From the NCBI GenBank assembly GCA_024226735.1, contig JAAELL010000337.1, positions 1 to 40,781 of the forward strand: DNA of 40,781 nt, given 5' to 3'. This DNA comes from a bacterium. Lineage in GTDB: Bacteria > Planctomycetota > UBA1135 > GCA-002686595. Positions 16,720 to 25,651 of the stretch are shown here, one piece after another; position 1 is the stretch's first letter; each line of letters opens with the position of its first letter. Below the pieces are notes generated by a model. That model saw only the letters and a program-made list of their open reading frames with translations, was not told the origin of the DNA and did not search any database. Position numbers and translations under genes: made by a program.

Positions 16720-17763
16720 ATGAAGAAGCCGCTGCTCTCCGCCTCTCTGTTCGGACTCGTTCTCTCTACGGCCCACGCCGACATCGTCTGGACCGGCGCC
16801 GTCAGCGACGACATCTTCGACGAGGCCAACTGGGACCTGAGCGGTTCGACGGTCACGGTCGTCGACCCCAACGTGACCATCGACGACGACGTCGTCATCG
16901 CGAACACGACGAGCCCCGTCGAGATCCCCGACGGGGCAGGACAGGTGCGCTTCCAGGTCGGTGACGGCTTCACCCTGACGCTCGACAACGCGTCGACGGT
17001 CGTCCTCGGGAACGATGGCATCGGTGGAATCCCGATGACGATGATCGGGCCGGAGCTCCGCGTGATCAACGGCGGCAGCCTCGGTACGTTCTTCATCACC
17101 AACGGAACCCATCTCGACCTCGACGCGACGAGCACGGCGACCTTCGGTGGGCCGAACAACCCGATCAACCTCTCGACGGTCGACCTGACGTTCGGATCGC
17201 TCGTCACGTTCACCGACGAAGACCCGATGGCGTTCACCGTCGAGCACTTGAGCAAGACGACGGTCGACGGCGCCGCGGCTGTGGTCGGTGTGAACCTGCA
17301 GGTCGTCAGCGACGGAGCGGTGGGCTCGATCGTCACCGTCATCCCGATGCCGGTCGGCACGAGCTACTGCGGGCCCGCCATCCCGAACTCGACCAGCTTT
17401 CCCGGTGAGATCACGGGAATCGGGAGCCCCGTCGCCGACAGCAACGCGCTGATGCTCACCGCGAGCCAGCTGCCCCCGGGGCAGTTCGGCTACTTCCTCG
17501 TCGGGCAAACGCAGGGCTTCTTCAACCCGCCGGGTAGCCAGGGCCTGATCTGCCTCAACGGCAACATCGGTCGCTACAACCAGATCGCCAACATCATCCA
17601 GGGTCCGACCGGCAGCATCCAAGCCGACCTCACTGCGCTTCCGGTCAATCCGCCGCAGGCCGCGATGGCCGGTGAGACCTGGAACTTCCAGTGCTGGTAC
17701 CGCGACCTGAACCCGACGTTGACGTCAAACTTCACCGACGGCCTGACCGTCACCTTCCAGTAG
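16720..17763 (+). CDS. secreted beta-rich domain protein with shared C-terminal module
   Basis: A 347-residue protein starting at ATG 16720 with signal peptide MKKPLLSASLFGLVLSTAHA. Residues ~21-205 are a repetitive beta-rich domain (DIVWTGAVSDDIFDEANWDL, VTIDDDVVI, TLTLDNASTVVLGNDGIGG, ATFGGPNNPINLSTVDLTFG), probably a short beta-helix. I recognise this domain at the front of planctomycetal sulfatases. Residues ~213-347 are the shared C-terminal module (SYCGPAIPNST, GQFGYFLVGQTQGF, ETWNFQCWYRD). The next gene repeats the N-terminal domain and inserts a sulfatase before its own module. The stop TAG overlaps the next GTG start by one base, so the pair is translationally coupled. It has no catalytic motif and may be a binding or structural partner. 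Confidence 0.8.
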   Translation: MKKPLLSASLFGLVLSTAHADIVWTGAVSDDIFDEANWDLSGSTVTVVDPNVTIDDDVVIANTTSPVEIPDGAGQVRFQVGDGFTLTLDNASTVVLGNDGIGGIPMTMIGPELRVINGGSLGTFFITNGTHLDLDATSTATFGGPNNPINLSTVDLTFGSLVTFTDEDPMAFTVEHLSKTTVDGAAAVVGVNLQVVSDGAVGSIVTVIPMPVGTSYCGPAIPNSTSFPGEITGIGSPVADSNALMLTASQLPPGQFGYFLVGQTQGFFNPPGSQGLICLNGNIGRYNQIANIIQGPTGSIQADLTALPVNPPQAAMAGETWNFQCWYRDLNPTLTSNFTDGLTVTFQ

Positions 17764-20700
17764 TGCGACTGAGCTCGGCTGGGTGCCTCGCCGCCCTCCT
17801 TCTGGCCAGTCCCTGGGCACACGCCGACATCCGTTGGGTCGGCGGCGTGAGCCAGGACGTCTTCGACGAAGCCAACTGGGATCTCAGCAACTCGGCGGTC
17901 ACCGTCATCGATCCCGACGTCACGATCGACGACGACGTCGTGTTCCAAGGCACCACCGTCCCCGCGGTGATTCCGGACCTCGGCGGACAGGTTCGCCTGC
18001 AGATCGGCACCGGCCGGACGCTGACCCTCGACGACGCGGAGCTGGTGGCGGCCGGCAACGACGGGATTGGCGGTGCCCCGGGAGCAGGTCCGGGCCCCCG
18101 GATCGAGGTCGTGGGCGGCGGGCATCTCGGCGTGTACTTCATCACGAACGCGACGCACCTCGACCTCGACCCGACGAGCACGGCTTCGTTCGGCGGGCCC
18201 AGCAATCCGATCAACGGATCGACGGTGGACGTCACGCTCGGCGCGGTCCTCGCGTGCACCGGCGAGAGCCCCGGGGACTTCGTCTCCGAGCACCTGGCGA
18301 AGACGACCGTCGACGACCAGCCGGCCGTCGTCGGTGGAAACCTCGCGGTCGTCAGTGACGGAGCCGCAGGCTGCATCGTGACCGCGATCGAGCCCGGCCC
18401 GTCCGACAGCGACGACGATCTCTTGACCGACGCCGACGAGCTCACCGTCTACTTCACCGATCCGTTCGAGGCGGACAGCGACGCGGACGGGACACCGGAC
18501 GGCCTCGAGGTCGCGCGCGGCCTCGACCCACTGGACAGCGCGAGCCGACTCGAGCGGCCAAACGTCATCTTCGTTCTCTGCGACGACCTCGGCTACGGCG
18601 ACCTGGGCGTCCTGTTCCAGAACAGCGTGCCGGGCACGAAGCGTCACTTCACGCCGCATCTCGACCAGATGGCCGCGGAGGGCATGATCCTGAACCGGCA
18701 CTACTGCCCGGCCGCGGTCTGCGCGCCGTCGCGGGCGTCGCTCTTGACCGGCGTGCATCAGGGGCACGCAACGGTCCGCAACAACCAGTTCGACAAGGCG
18801 CTGGAGTCGAACCACAACCTCGCGACCACGCTGAAGCGGGCGGGCTACTCGACGGCACTGATCGGAAAGTGGGGACTGCAGGGTTCCGGCAACAGCCCCG
18901 CGACGTGGCCCGCCTATCCGACCGCACGCGGCTTCGAGGACTTCTTGGGCTACGTGCGCCACGGGGACGGGCACACGCACTACCCCGCACACGTGACGCC
19001 GGCGCGCCCCATGAAGGAGCTGTACGCCGGCGACCAGGAGATCTCGGCACAGCTCTCGCGCTGCTACACGGCCGACCTCTTCACCGCGCGTGCCAAGCAA
19101 TACATCGTCGACCAGACCTGGTCGAATCCCGACAAACCGTTCTTCCTGCTGCTCGCGTACGACACTCCGCACGCGGCCCTGCACCGCCCCACGCAGGCGT
19201 ATCCGGCGGGCTCCGGCCTCACCGGCGGTCTGCGCTGGCTCGGCACGCCCGGCAACATGATCAACACGGCGTCGGGCACGATCGACTCCTTCGTGCACCC
19301 CGACTACGCCGGCCTCGGTTGGACGGAGGCCGAGGAGCGCTTCGCGACGGCGGTGCGCCGACTGGACGACGGAGTCGGCGACCTGATCCAGACGCTGCGC
19401 GACCTGGGCATCGACGAGGACACGCTGATCGTGTTCACGTCCGACAACGGCCCGCACGAAGAGGCGTACACGCCGGGACTCAGCTACGACGCGAACGCGT
19501 TCGACTCGTTCGGCCCGTTCGACGGGATCAAGCGCGATGCGTGGGAGGGCGGAGTGCGCATGCCGACGCTCGTGCGCTGGCCGGGCACGATCGCCGGCGG
19601 CAGCATCGACGATCGTCCGTCGCAATTCCACGACTGGCTCGCGACGTTCACCGAGCTCGGCGGCTGGACGACGCCCGCGCGCACCGACGGCGTATCGCTC
19701 ATCCCGACGTTGACCGGCACGGGGACGCAGCGCGACGGCATCGTCTACGTCGAGTACTTCACGAGCTCGAGCACGCCGAACTACCCGGAGTTCGACCCGG
19801 GTCATCGCGGCCGCCAGCGTCGCCAGGAACAGGTCATCCACCTCGAGGGGTACAAGGGCATCCGCGTCGACGTGCAGAGCCACGCGACACCCTTCGAGAT
19901 CTACGACCTCGCGGCGGACCCGCAGGAGGTGAACGACCTCGCCGGAACGTCGCCGTTCTTCGACGCGCTCGAGGAACGCATGAAGGCACGGGTGCTGCGC
20001 GTACGCCGGCCCAACGCATCGGCCGCGCGCCCCTACGACAACGAGCTCGTTCCCGCCACGACCGCCGCGGTCGTGGCGGGCGTCGACTTCGCGAGTTTCG
20101 TCGGGCTGTGGCCGTGGCTCCCCGAGCTCTCGCTCCTCACGCCGGTGCAGAGCGGCATCACGCCGGCGCCAGACATCGTGGCCCTGCCCGTGGCCACGGA
20201 TGCGGGCGTCCTCTTCACCGGCTACCTGCAGGTGCCGGCGAGTGGCGACTGGACGTTTCGGCTGACGACCGACTCGGGCGCGCTCTTGCGGGTCCACGAG
20301 GCGCAGGTCATCGACGACGACTTCAACCACGCGGGCGTCGGCGCGATCGGAAGCATTCGGCTACAGGCTGGACTGCATCCCTTCCGCCTGTACTACCGTA
20401 CCGCCCACGCTTCCCCGCTACTCGAGTGGACGTGGTCGGGGCCCGGCGTCTCCGAGCAGCCGGTTCCCGCTTCGGCGCTCGTTCGCGACGATCGGACGGC
20501 CGGTACGTCCTATTGCCCCGGCAACCCGAACAGCAGCGGCCTACCGGGATTGTTGATCGCGGAAGGGAGCACCGACATCGCTCAGAACGATCTACGGCTG
20601 GTCGCGGCGCAGCTCCCCGCCGGCGAGTTCGGATACTGCCTCGCGAGCCGAACGCAAGGCGCAATGACCCCGCCGGGTTCGGTCGGAGTCCTGTGTCTCG

Positions 20701-20891
20701 GAGGCAGCATCGCGCGGTACAACGGTTCGATCGGCGAGGGACCATCGTTCAGCACGCCTATCGACCTGTCCTCCGTCCCACTCTCGCCCCCGGTCGGCGT
20801 CATGCCGGGCGAGACGTGGAACTTCCAGTGCTGGCACCGAGACGGCGCGACGAGCAGTTTCACGGGCGCCGTCAGCGTGCTCTTCCCGTGA
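17763..20891 (+). CDS. secreted multidomain sulfatase with PA14-like domain and shared C-terminal module
   Basis: A 1042-residue protein; GTG at 17763 overlaps the preceding TAG, followed by a signal peptide ending HA (~residue 20). In order: the beta-rich N-terminal domain homologous to the previous gene (~21-210); an acidic Ca2+-type linker (DSDDDLLTDADEL, DSDADGTPDGLEV, ~215-255); a type I sulfatase (~265-760) with NVIFVLCDDLGYGDL, the formylglycine motif CAPSR (Cys320, needs maturation by a formylglycine-generating enzyme), IGKWGLQG and FTSDNGPHEE; a PA14-like carbohydrate-binding domain (~810-905, FTGYLQVPASGDWTFRLTTD); and the shared C-terminal module (~914-1042). Likely desulfates an algal or host polysaccharide outside the cell. 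It converges on the next sulfatase with a 3-base gap. Confidence 0.9.
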   Translation: MRLSSAGCLAALLLASPWAHADIRWVGGVSQDVFDEANWDLSNSAVTVIDPDVTIDDDVVFQGTTVPAVIPDLGGQVRLQIGTGRTLTLDDAELVAAGNDGIGGAPGAGPGPRIEVVGGGHLGVYFITNATHLDLDPTSTASFGGPSNPINGSTVDVTLGAVLACTGESPGDFVSEHLAKTTVDDQPAVVGGNLAVVSDGAAGCIVTAIEPGPSDSDDDLLTDADELTVYFTDPFEADSDADGTPDGLEVARGLDPLDSASRLERPNVIFVLCDDLGYGDLGVLFQNSVPGTKRHFTPHLDQMAAEGMILNRHYCPAAVCAPSRASLLTGVHQGHATVRNNQFDKALESNHNLATTLKRAGYSTALIGKWGLQGSGNSPATWPAYPTARGFEDFLGYVRHGDGHTHYPAHVTPARPMKELYAGDQEISAQLSRCYTADLFTARAKQYIVDQTWSNPDKPFFLLLAYDTPHAALHRPTQAYPAGSGLTGGLRWLGTPGNMINTASGTIDSFVHPDYAGLGWTEAEERFATAVRRLDDGVGDLIQTLRDLGIDEDTLIVFTSDNGPHEEAYTPGLSYDANAFDSFGPFDGIKRDAWEGGVRMPTLVRWPGTIAGGSIDDRPSQFHDWLATFTELGGWTTPARTDGVSLIPTLTGTGTQRDGIVYVEYFTSSSTPNYPEFDPGHRGRQRRQEQVIHLEGYKGIRVDVQSHATPFEIYDLAADPQEVNDLAGTSPFFDALEERMKARVLRVRRPNASAARPYDNELVPATTAAVVAGVDFASFVGLWPWLPELSLLTPVQSGITPAPDIVALPVATDAGVLFTGYLQVPASGDWTFRLTTDSGALLRVHEAQVIDDDFNHAGVGAIGSIRLQAGLHPFRLYYRTAHASPLLEWTWSGPGVSEQPVPASALVRDDRTAGTSYCPGNPNSSGLPGLLIAEGSTDIAQNDLRLVAAQLPAGEFGYCLASRTQGAMTPPGSVGVLCLGGSIARYNGSIGEGPSFSTPIDLSSVPLSPPVGVMPGETWNFQCWHRDGATSSFTGAVSVLFP

Positions 20892-20894
20892 TCG

Positions 20895-23276
20895 TCATGG
20901 GGTCCTGAAGCGCCACGTGAAGCCGCGCACGGACCCGTTCACGCCCACCGGATCGACGCGCCAGTAGTAGGTCGTCGCTGGCGCGAGCGCGGGCAGATCC
21001 AGGCTCGTGTCCGTCCGACTCCCGACCAGCGCGAGCGGGAACTCCATCCCGAAGTGCACGTCGTAGCTCTGTGCGTTGCCGCTCGGGGTCCAGCACAACG
21101 TCACGCCGACGGGATCGACGTCGCGCGCCAAGTGCAGCGGTGCGCGGACCGCGGTGCGCGACGGCAACCCGGCGGTCGAAGTCGTGAACGACCAGACATC
21201 TCCTTCCGTGAACGTGCCGTCGCCGTACGAGTCGACGCGCCACTCGTAGCGCACCCCGCCGGTGAGCGCCCCCACGTCGAACGTCACCTGGTTCGCCGGA
21301 AACAGCCCTTGCTCCTGCTGCATCTCACCCGCCGGACCGAAGTGCAGCACCTGCATCGTCGTCGCCGGTCCGACGGTCCAGGACAGCGTGGGCGCCAGGC
21401 CGACGCCGGTCGCCCGGTCGCTCGGCGCGGGACCGGTCGCGAGGTCGCCCCCATCGGGCCCCCCAGCAGCCGTTCGGAAGTGCCAGACGGGACCCGGAGT
21501 CGGCCCGTTCGCGTTGTTTTGATCGACGCGCCAGTAGTAGTCGGTGTCCGCCGCGAGAGTGCCGGGGTTGAACCGGTCGCTCAGCGGCGGAAGCGTCGCG
21601 AACAGGGTGAGGTTCGCGGGATCACTCCCGAGCCAGACCAGGACGGTGTCGGCGGACGTGCTCGGCAACCAGCTCGGATCGACGGACCGGGACACGCCCT
21701 GAGCACCATTCGCCGGCACGGGATCGACAGCTCTGCCGGGCGTCGCGCCCTCCTGCCCCGTGGGCGCGTAGACCGGCGCGTGATCCTGCGCGCCGTTCCA
21801 CCAGGCGTCCAGCTCGTCGCGGAGCCCCTGGATGGTGGCTTGCACCGCCGGCGAAGGATCGAGGATGCGGTCGTCGATCTCCCAGGGGTCCGTGGCCAGC
21901 TCGTAGTACTCCTCCTCCACCGCGGTCCATTCGTCGATCACGTACTTGTGGTCCCGCGTGCGCACGGCCCGGTGCCAGCCCTGCGTTCCGCCGGGGATGC
22001 CGAGCTCGCTGAACGCCACGCTCGGCCAACCAGCCGGTGCACCGATCCCGACCAGGAGGTCGACCAGGCTACGCCCGTCGAGGCCGGAGCGCTGTGCATC
22101 CGTCAGCGGAAGCCCCGTCAGCTCGACCAGCGAAGGAAACAGATCGATGTTCGTCGTCAGCGCGTCGCTGACGAGCCCGGCCTGCGTCACGCCCGGGAAG
22201 CGCACGAGCAACGGCACGCGCGTGACCGCGTCGTAGCCGCCAGTGCCCTTGAGCCAGCAGCCCATCTCCGTCGCCATCTCACCGTGGTCCGACGTGAACA
22301 CGACGACCGTGTCCTGCTCGAGGCCGAGTTCGGACAAGCCGCGCAGGATGCGGCCGATGTTCCAGTCGACCTGAGCGATCAACCCGTAGTAATACGCCAG
22401 GATCTCTTTGTGCTGCCCCTCGCTCAGCCCGGCGTAGCGCGCCTGTGCGCCTGCGAGGCGCGTCGTCGTCGCGACCTTGCTGAAGTTCGGCGCAAGCTCG
22501 AGGTCGACACTCGGGTGGTGGCGATGTGCCCAGTCCATCGGATCGGCGGGCCCACTCGGCAAGAGCGGTGTGTGCGGAGCGATGAAGGAGCACACCAAGA
22601 AGAACGGCTGCTCCTCTCCGCCCGTCCCGGCGCGCGTACCCAGGAAGTCGAGCGTGCGGTCGGCGAAGTAGCCCGCCGGGTGGAACTCGTTGGTGTTGAA
22701 GGTGTAGCCCGTGAAGGCGAGGTCTGCGGGCACGCCCGGCACCGCCCGGAAGTTACCGCTCGCCGCGTAGGTCGGCACGCCACGGGCCACGCAGTAGTCG
22801 CGGTAGTCGTCCTCGTCGATCACGACGTCGAACCCGAAGTCCTCGGACAGCGGCCGCGGTTGATCGAGCCAATAGAAGTGGTGCTTGCCGATCGTGCCCG
22901 TGACGTATCCGGCATCGCGCGCAACGTCGAAGATCGTCGTCTGATCCCGCGGCTCCCAGACTTGGTTCCAGCGCAGGCCCGTCGCGTGCGGCCAACGGCC
23001 GGTCACGAGCGCGAAGCGCGAAGGCGCGCACTGGGGTGCCGCGACCGTTGCGCTCTCGAAGCGCACACCCTCCGCGGCGAGCCGATCGAGCTCAGGCGTC
23101 AGCGAGCCGCTCACACCACCGAAGCCGTTGCCGTAGCACCCGAGCGTCCGCGCACTGAGCTGATCGACGAGGATGACGAGCACGTTGGGGCGCTTGCCGA
23201 CTCCCGCATCGGACTGGGCGCCGGCGGGCACGCCGCACACGACGAGGATGCAGCACACGAAGAGGCGGAGGGACAT
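20895..23276 (-). CDS. secreted sulfatase with three C-terminal fibronectin-III-like domains
   Basis: A 793-residue protein starting at the complement of 23274-23276, chosen because the signal peptide MSLRLFVCCILVVCGVPAGA follows directly. The sulfatase domain (~residues 30-500) has NVLVILVDQLSARTLGCYGN, the formylglycine motif CAPSR (Cys83), TIGKHHFYW, FTSDHGEMATEMG and a substrate region FIAPHTPLLP, most like choline- or iduronate-sulfatase-type members. Residues ~525-793 contain three Fn3-like repeats ending in YYWRVD/YEWRVD...W.FRT. It lacks the shared C-terminal module, unlike the convergent sulfatase at 17763-20891. The peptidase gene lies 41 bases upstream on the same strand, so the two probably form an operon. 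Confidence 0.88.
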   Translation of the reverse strand: MSLRLFVCCILVVCGVPAGAQSDAGVGKRPNVLVILVDQLSARTLGCYGNGFGGVSGSLTPELDRLAAEGVRFESATVAAPQCAPSRFALVTGRWPHATGLRWNQVWEPRDQTTIFDVARDAGYVTGTIGKHHFYWLDQPRPLSEDFGFDVVIDEDDYRDYCVARGVPTYAASGNFRAVPGVPADLAFTGYTFNTNEFHPAGYFADRTLDFLGTRAGTGGEEQPFFLVCSFIAPHTPLLPSGPADPMDWAHRHHPSVDLELAPNFSKVATTTRLAGAQARYAGLSEGQHKEILAYYYGLIAQVDWNIGRILRGLSELGLEQDTVVVFTSDHGEMATEMGCWLKGTGGYDAVTRVPLLVRFPGVTQAGLVSDALTTNIDLFPSLVELTGLPLTDAQRSGLDGRSLVDLLVGIGAPAGWPSVAFSELGIPGGTQGWHRAVRTRDHKYVIDEWTAVEEEYYELATDPWEIDDRILDPSPAVQATIQGLRDELDAWWNGAQDHAPVYAPTGQEGATPGRAVDPVPANGAQGVSRSVDPSWLPSTSADTVLVWLGSDPANLTLFATLPPLSDRFNPGTLAADTDYYWRVDQNNANGPTPGPVWHFRTAAGGPDGGDLATGPAPSDRATGVGLAPTLSWTVGPATTMQVLHFGPAGEMQQEQGLFPANQVTFDVGALTGGVRYEWRVDSYGDGTFTEGDVWSFTTSTAGLPSRTAVRAPLHLARDVDPVGVTLCWTPSGNAQSYDVHFGMEFPLALVGSRTDTSLDLPALAPATTYYWRVDPVGVNGSVRGFTWRFRTP

Positions 23277-23317
23277 CCCGCTCAGATTAGCCCATCGCCC
23301 CGCGGGCGGGGCGGCCA

Positions 23318-25486
23318 TCACCTCGTCAGATCGTCGACGTAGGCCTCGAAGCGTCGCTGCAAGCCCCCGAGGCCCGTGTCCGCGAACGCTCGCTCGAGCG
23401 CGGTTTCGCGTTTGCCCTCTTCGATCAGGGTCTCGAAGATGCCTTGGAACAAGAGGCGCGTGTCCCGATCTGCGTGCAGCAGGAAGTGCACGAACGCCCA
23501 GGCTTGCGCGTAGTGGGCACGCGAGTCCGCGTAGAACTCCGACGGCGCCTGGTAGAGGAACTCATCGAGCGGAACGAGCTCGAGCTCGGCGAGCGTGTCG
23601 ATGTGACGCCGGTTGACGAGAAACTGGCGCGTCTCGAGCTTGGTGAAGTCCGCGACCTCGTACACCTCCGCGAGTCCCTCGTTGAACCAGGAGGGAGGGT
23701 CGGACATGATCGAGTCGAGGTACTGGTGCAGACCCTCGTGGCGCACCGTCTGCATCATCTCGTCGTGTTCGGGCAGGTTCCAGATGAGGAGCTGGTCGAG
23801 CCACGGGCTGTAGAGCCCCGCGGCATTCTCGATGCGCACACCGCTGATGTCCTGGAAGTAGCCGCGAAAGCCCTCTTCGCAGGAGAAGAGGTACACCGAG
23901 TACGGGCCGAGGCTCGCACCCGCCGGCGCAGGGAGCGCGGACTGGTAGCGGGCCAGCGCAACTTCGAGCACCTGGCTCGCTTCCTCGCACGTCCGCGCAT
24001 CGATGTCGGAGGCGACGACGAAGTTCTTCGAGCGGTGCTCATGGACCTCGCGCCAGTTGGGGCCGTTGTCGATCTTGGTCAGCATGCCGTCGACCGCGGC
24101 GAGCTCGCCCGTGTAGTCCTCCCGCGCGAGCGCATCGGCGATGATCTGACGCACCTCGCCACGGCCGCCACTGAACAGGAGCATTTGCGCGAGCGCCGAA
24201 AGGACCATCGGTTCCTCGGGGAAGTCCGCGACGACCGCCCGGCACTCCTCGGCGGCGCGCGCGGTCGTGTCGGTCCAGCTGAGAGCCAGCGCTTGCTCCA
24301 GACGCGGCAGAAAGAAGTCCGGATCGAGCTCGATCGCGCGCCGAGCGCTCTCCAGCGCTTCCGTGCCCTGCCCGAGCTCACGTTGAAACCGTGCGAGGAA
24401 GTAGTGCCGCAACGCCGGCTTCATGCGCCTCTTGCTCATCTTCCGCACGACGTTCAAGCCGCTGCGGTACGCCTGCTTGTCCAGGAACTTCAGCGTTCGT
24501 TCGAGCGAGTTGCGCGCGAGCGCGGTCTCGGTCTGCGCGTAGGCGACGACGATGTCGCGAATCTCGCGCGCCTCGACCACGTCGGCCTGAAGCGTCTCGG
24601 GAAGCTCGAAGTCCTTCTCGAACTCCTCCCAGCGCTCCTGCACCTCGGCACCGACGACGCTCTGAATCCAGGCTGCCTCGGCGTTACCCTTGACGCGCAC
24701 CTCGAGCGCGCCGGCCATGCTGCTGAAGCCGAACTGCCCGTAGAGATCCGCTTCCTTCTTCGTTTCGAGCAGGCGCCGGCCATTGCAGCGGACGGTGATC
24801 TTCGTGCGCTGGACGTCGATGCGCACGACCCACTTGTCCTTGATCATCTTGGGCGAGAGCGTCACGCGATCGAGGACCCGCATGCGGCCCTCCGCGATCC
24901 GCTCGATCGACGTCGGGGCCCAATGCGTCTGCTTGGCGTACGTGGGGTAGCTGCAATGAATCCGGTACGCCTCGTCACCCTGGATGCACACGTCGATCCA
25001 CGGCGGAGTCAGCTCCTTCCCGGCAAGACCGCGAAACTCGATCGTGTACGGGCCGTCGAAGATGGCTTGGTGCACGTACTTGGGCCGGTGGCGCAGGTAC
25101 GTGAGCATCTCGCGCACGCCCTCGCTGTAGGGCGGATCGAAGTCCTCGAGCCAACGCGGAGCATAGTGCAGCTCCATCCGCCCGCTCACCGGCTTGTACG
25201 AGACGATCTCGCCCGAAGTGAGTGCGTTCGCATCGATCGCCCGCTCCTGGGACCAGAACGTCGAGCGCGCGAGCAGGTCGGCGACCGTCCTGCGCTGCAT
25301 GAGCAACGCGGGCTCACCCGCATGGTCGCGCGCAAGCTCCTGCAGGACATCGCGCGCCTCGACGAATGCGTCGTCCGCCATGCATTCCCTTGCGCGTGCG
25401 ATCCCCTCGGTGACAGCGAGGGGAGGAGTCGACGGTTCCTGGGTTCCCGCCAGGAAGAGGAGCATCGAGTAGTGGGCCAGATGCAT
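23318..25486 (-). CDS. TPR-containing gluzincin-type metallopeptidase (DUF1570-like)
   Basis: A 722-residue protein with ribosome site AAAGGACG before the ATG at 25486 and a short hydrophobic leader (HLAHYSMLLFLAG), so probably exported. Residues ~80-265 are a beta-rich concanavalin-like domain (KWVVRIDVQRTKITVRCNGR, YGQFGFSSMAGALEV). Residues ~300-460 are TPR-like helices (LGQGTEALESARRAIELDPD). Residues ~490-720 are a zinc peptidase domain with HEGLH (583-587) and the downstream glutamate in WFNEGLAEV (~603), a gluzincin arrangement. A module of this kind is common in planctomycetes and usually annotated as DUF1570. Substrate unknown. It precedes the sulfatase gene on the same strand. A short inverted repeat lies just upstream of the start. 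Confidence 0.78.
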   Translation of the reverse strand: MHLAHYSMLLFLAGTQEPSTPPLAVTEGIARARECMADDAFVEARDVLQELARDHAGEPALLMQRRTVADLLARSTFWSQERAIDANALTSGEIVSYKPVSGRMELHYAPRWLEDFDPPYSEGVREMLTYLRHRPKYVHQAIFDGPYTIEFRGLAGKELTPPWIDVCIQGDEAYRIHCSYPTYAKQTHWAPTSIERIAEGRMRVLDRVTLSPKMIKDKWVVRIDVQRTKITVRCNGRRLLETKKEADLYGQFGFSSMAGALEVRVKGNAEAAWIQSVVGAEVQERWEEFEKDFELPETLQADVVEAREIRDIVVAYAQTETALARNSLERTLKFLDKQAYRSGLNVVRKMSKRRMKPALRHYFLARFQRELGQGTEALESARRAIELDPDFFLPRLEQALALSWTDTTARAAEECRAVVADFPEEPMVLSALAQMLLFSGGRGEVRQIIADALAREDYTGELAAVDGMLTKIDNGPNWREVHEHRSKNFVVASDIDARTCEEASQVLEVALARYQSALPAPAGASLGPYSVYLFSCEEGFRGYFQDISGVRIENAAGLYSPWLDQLLIWNLPEHDEMMQTVRHEGLHQYLDSIMSDPPSWFNEGLAEVYEVADFTKLETRQFLVNRRHIDTLAELELVPLDEFLYQAPSEFYADSRAHYAQAWAFVHFLLHADRDTRLLFQGIFETLIEEGKRETALERAFADTGLGGLQRRFEAYVDDLTR

Positions 25487-25496
25487 GATTCGTCCT

Positions 25497-25520
25497 TTGA
25501 GACCTACGCCTCAGTCTCAA
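25497..25520. promoter_or_regulatory. candidate operator: TTGAGAC-N10-GTCTCAA
   Basis: TTGAGAC at 25497-25503 and GTCTCAA at 25514-25520 are perfect 7-base inverted arms with a 10-base spacer, extended on both sides by cc/gg with one extra t. It lies 10-34 bases upstream of the peptidase start. It could be a repressor site or a leader hairpin. Confidence 0.4.
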
Positions 25521-25651
25521 GGGGATTCATACCCTCGAACCGATCATTCCGCTGGCGTTTTTCTGCTCGGACCGCTTCGCATGGGTTCAGCGGCTGCCGT
25601 CCACCGCCGAAGCCGGCGCTCGTTGCGACACACCGCGGCAGAATCAACTTC

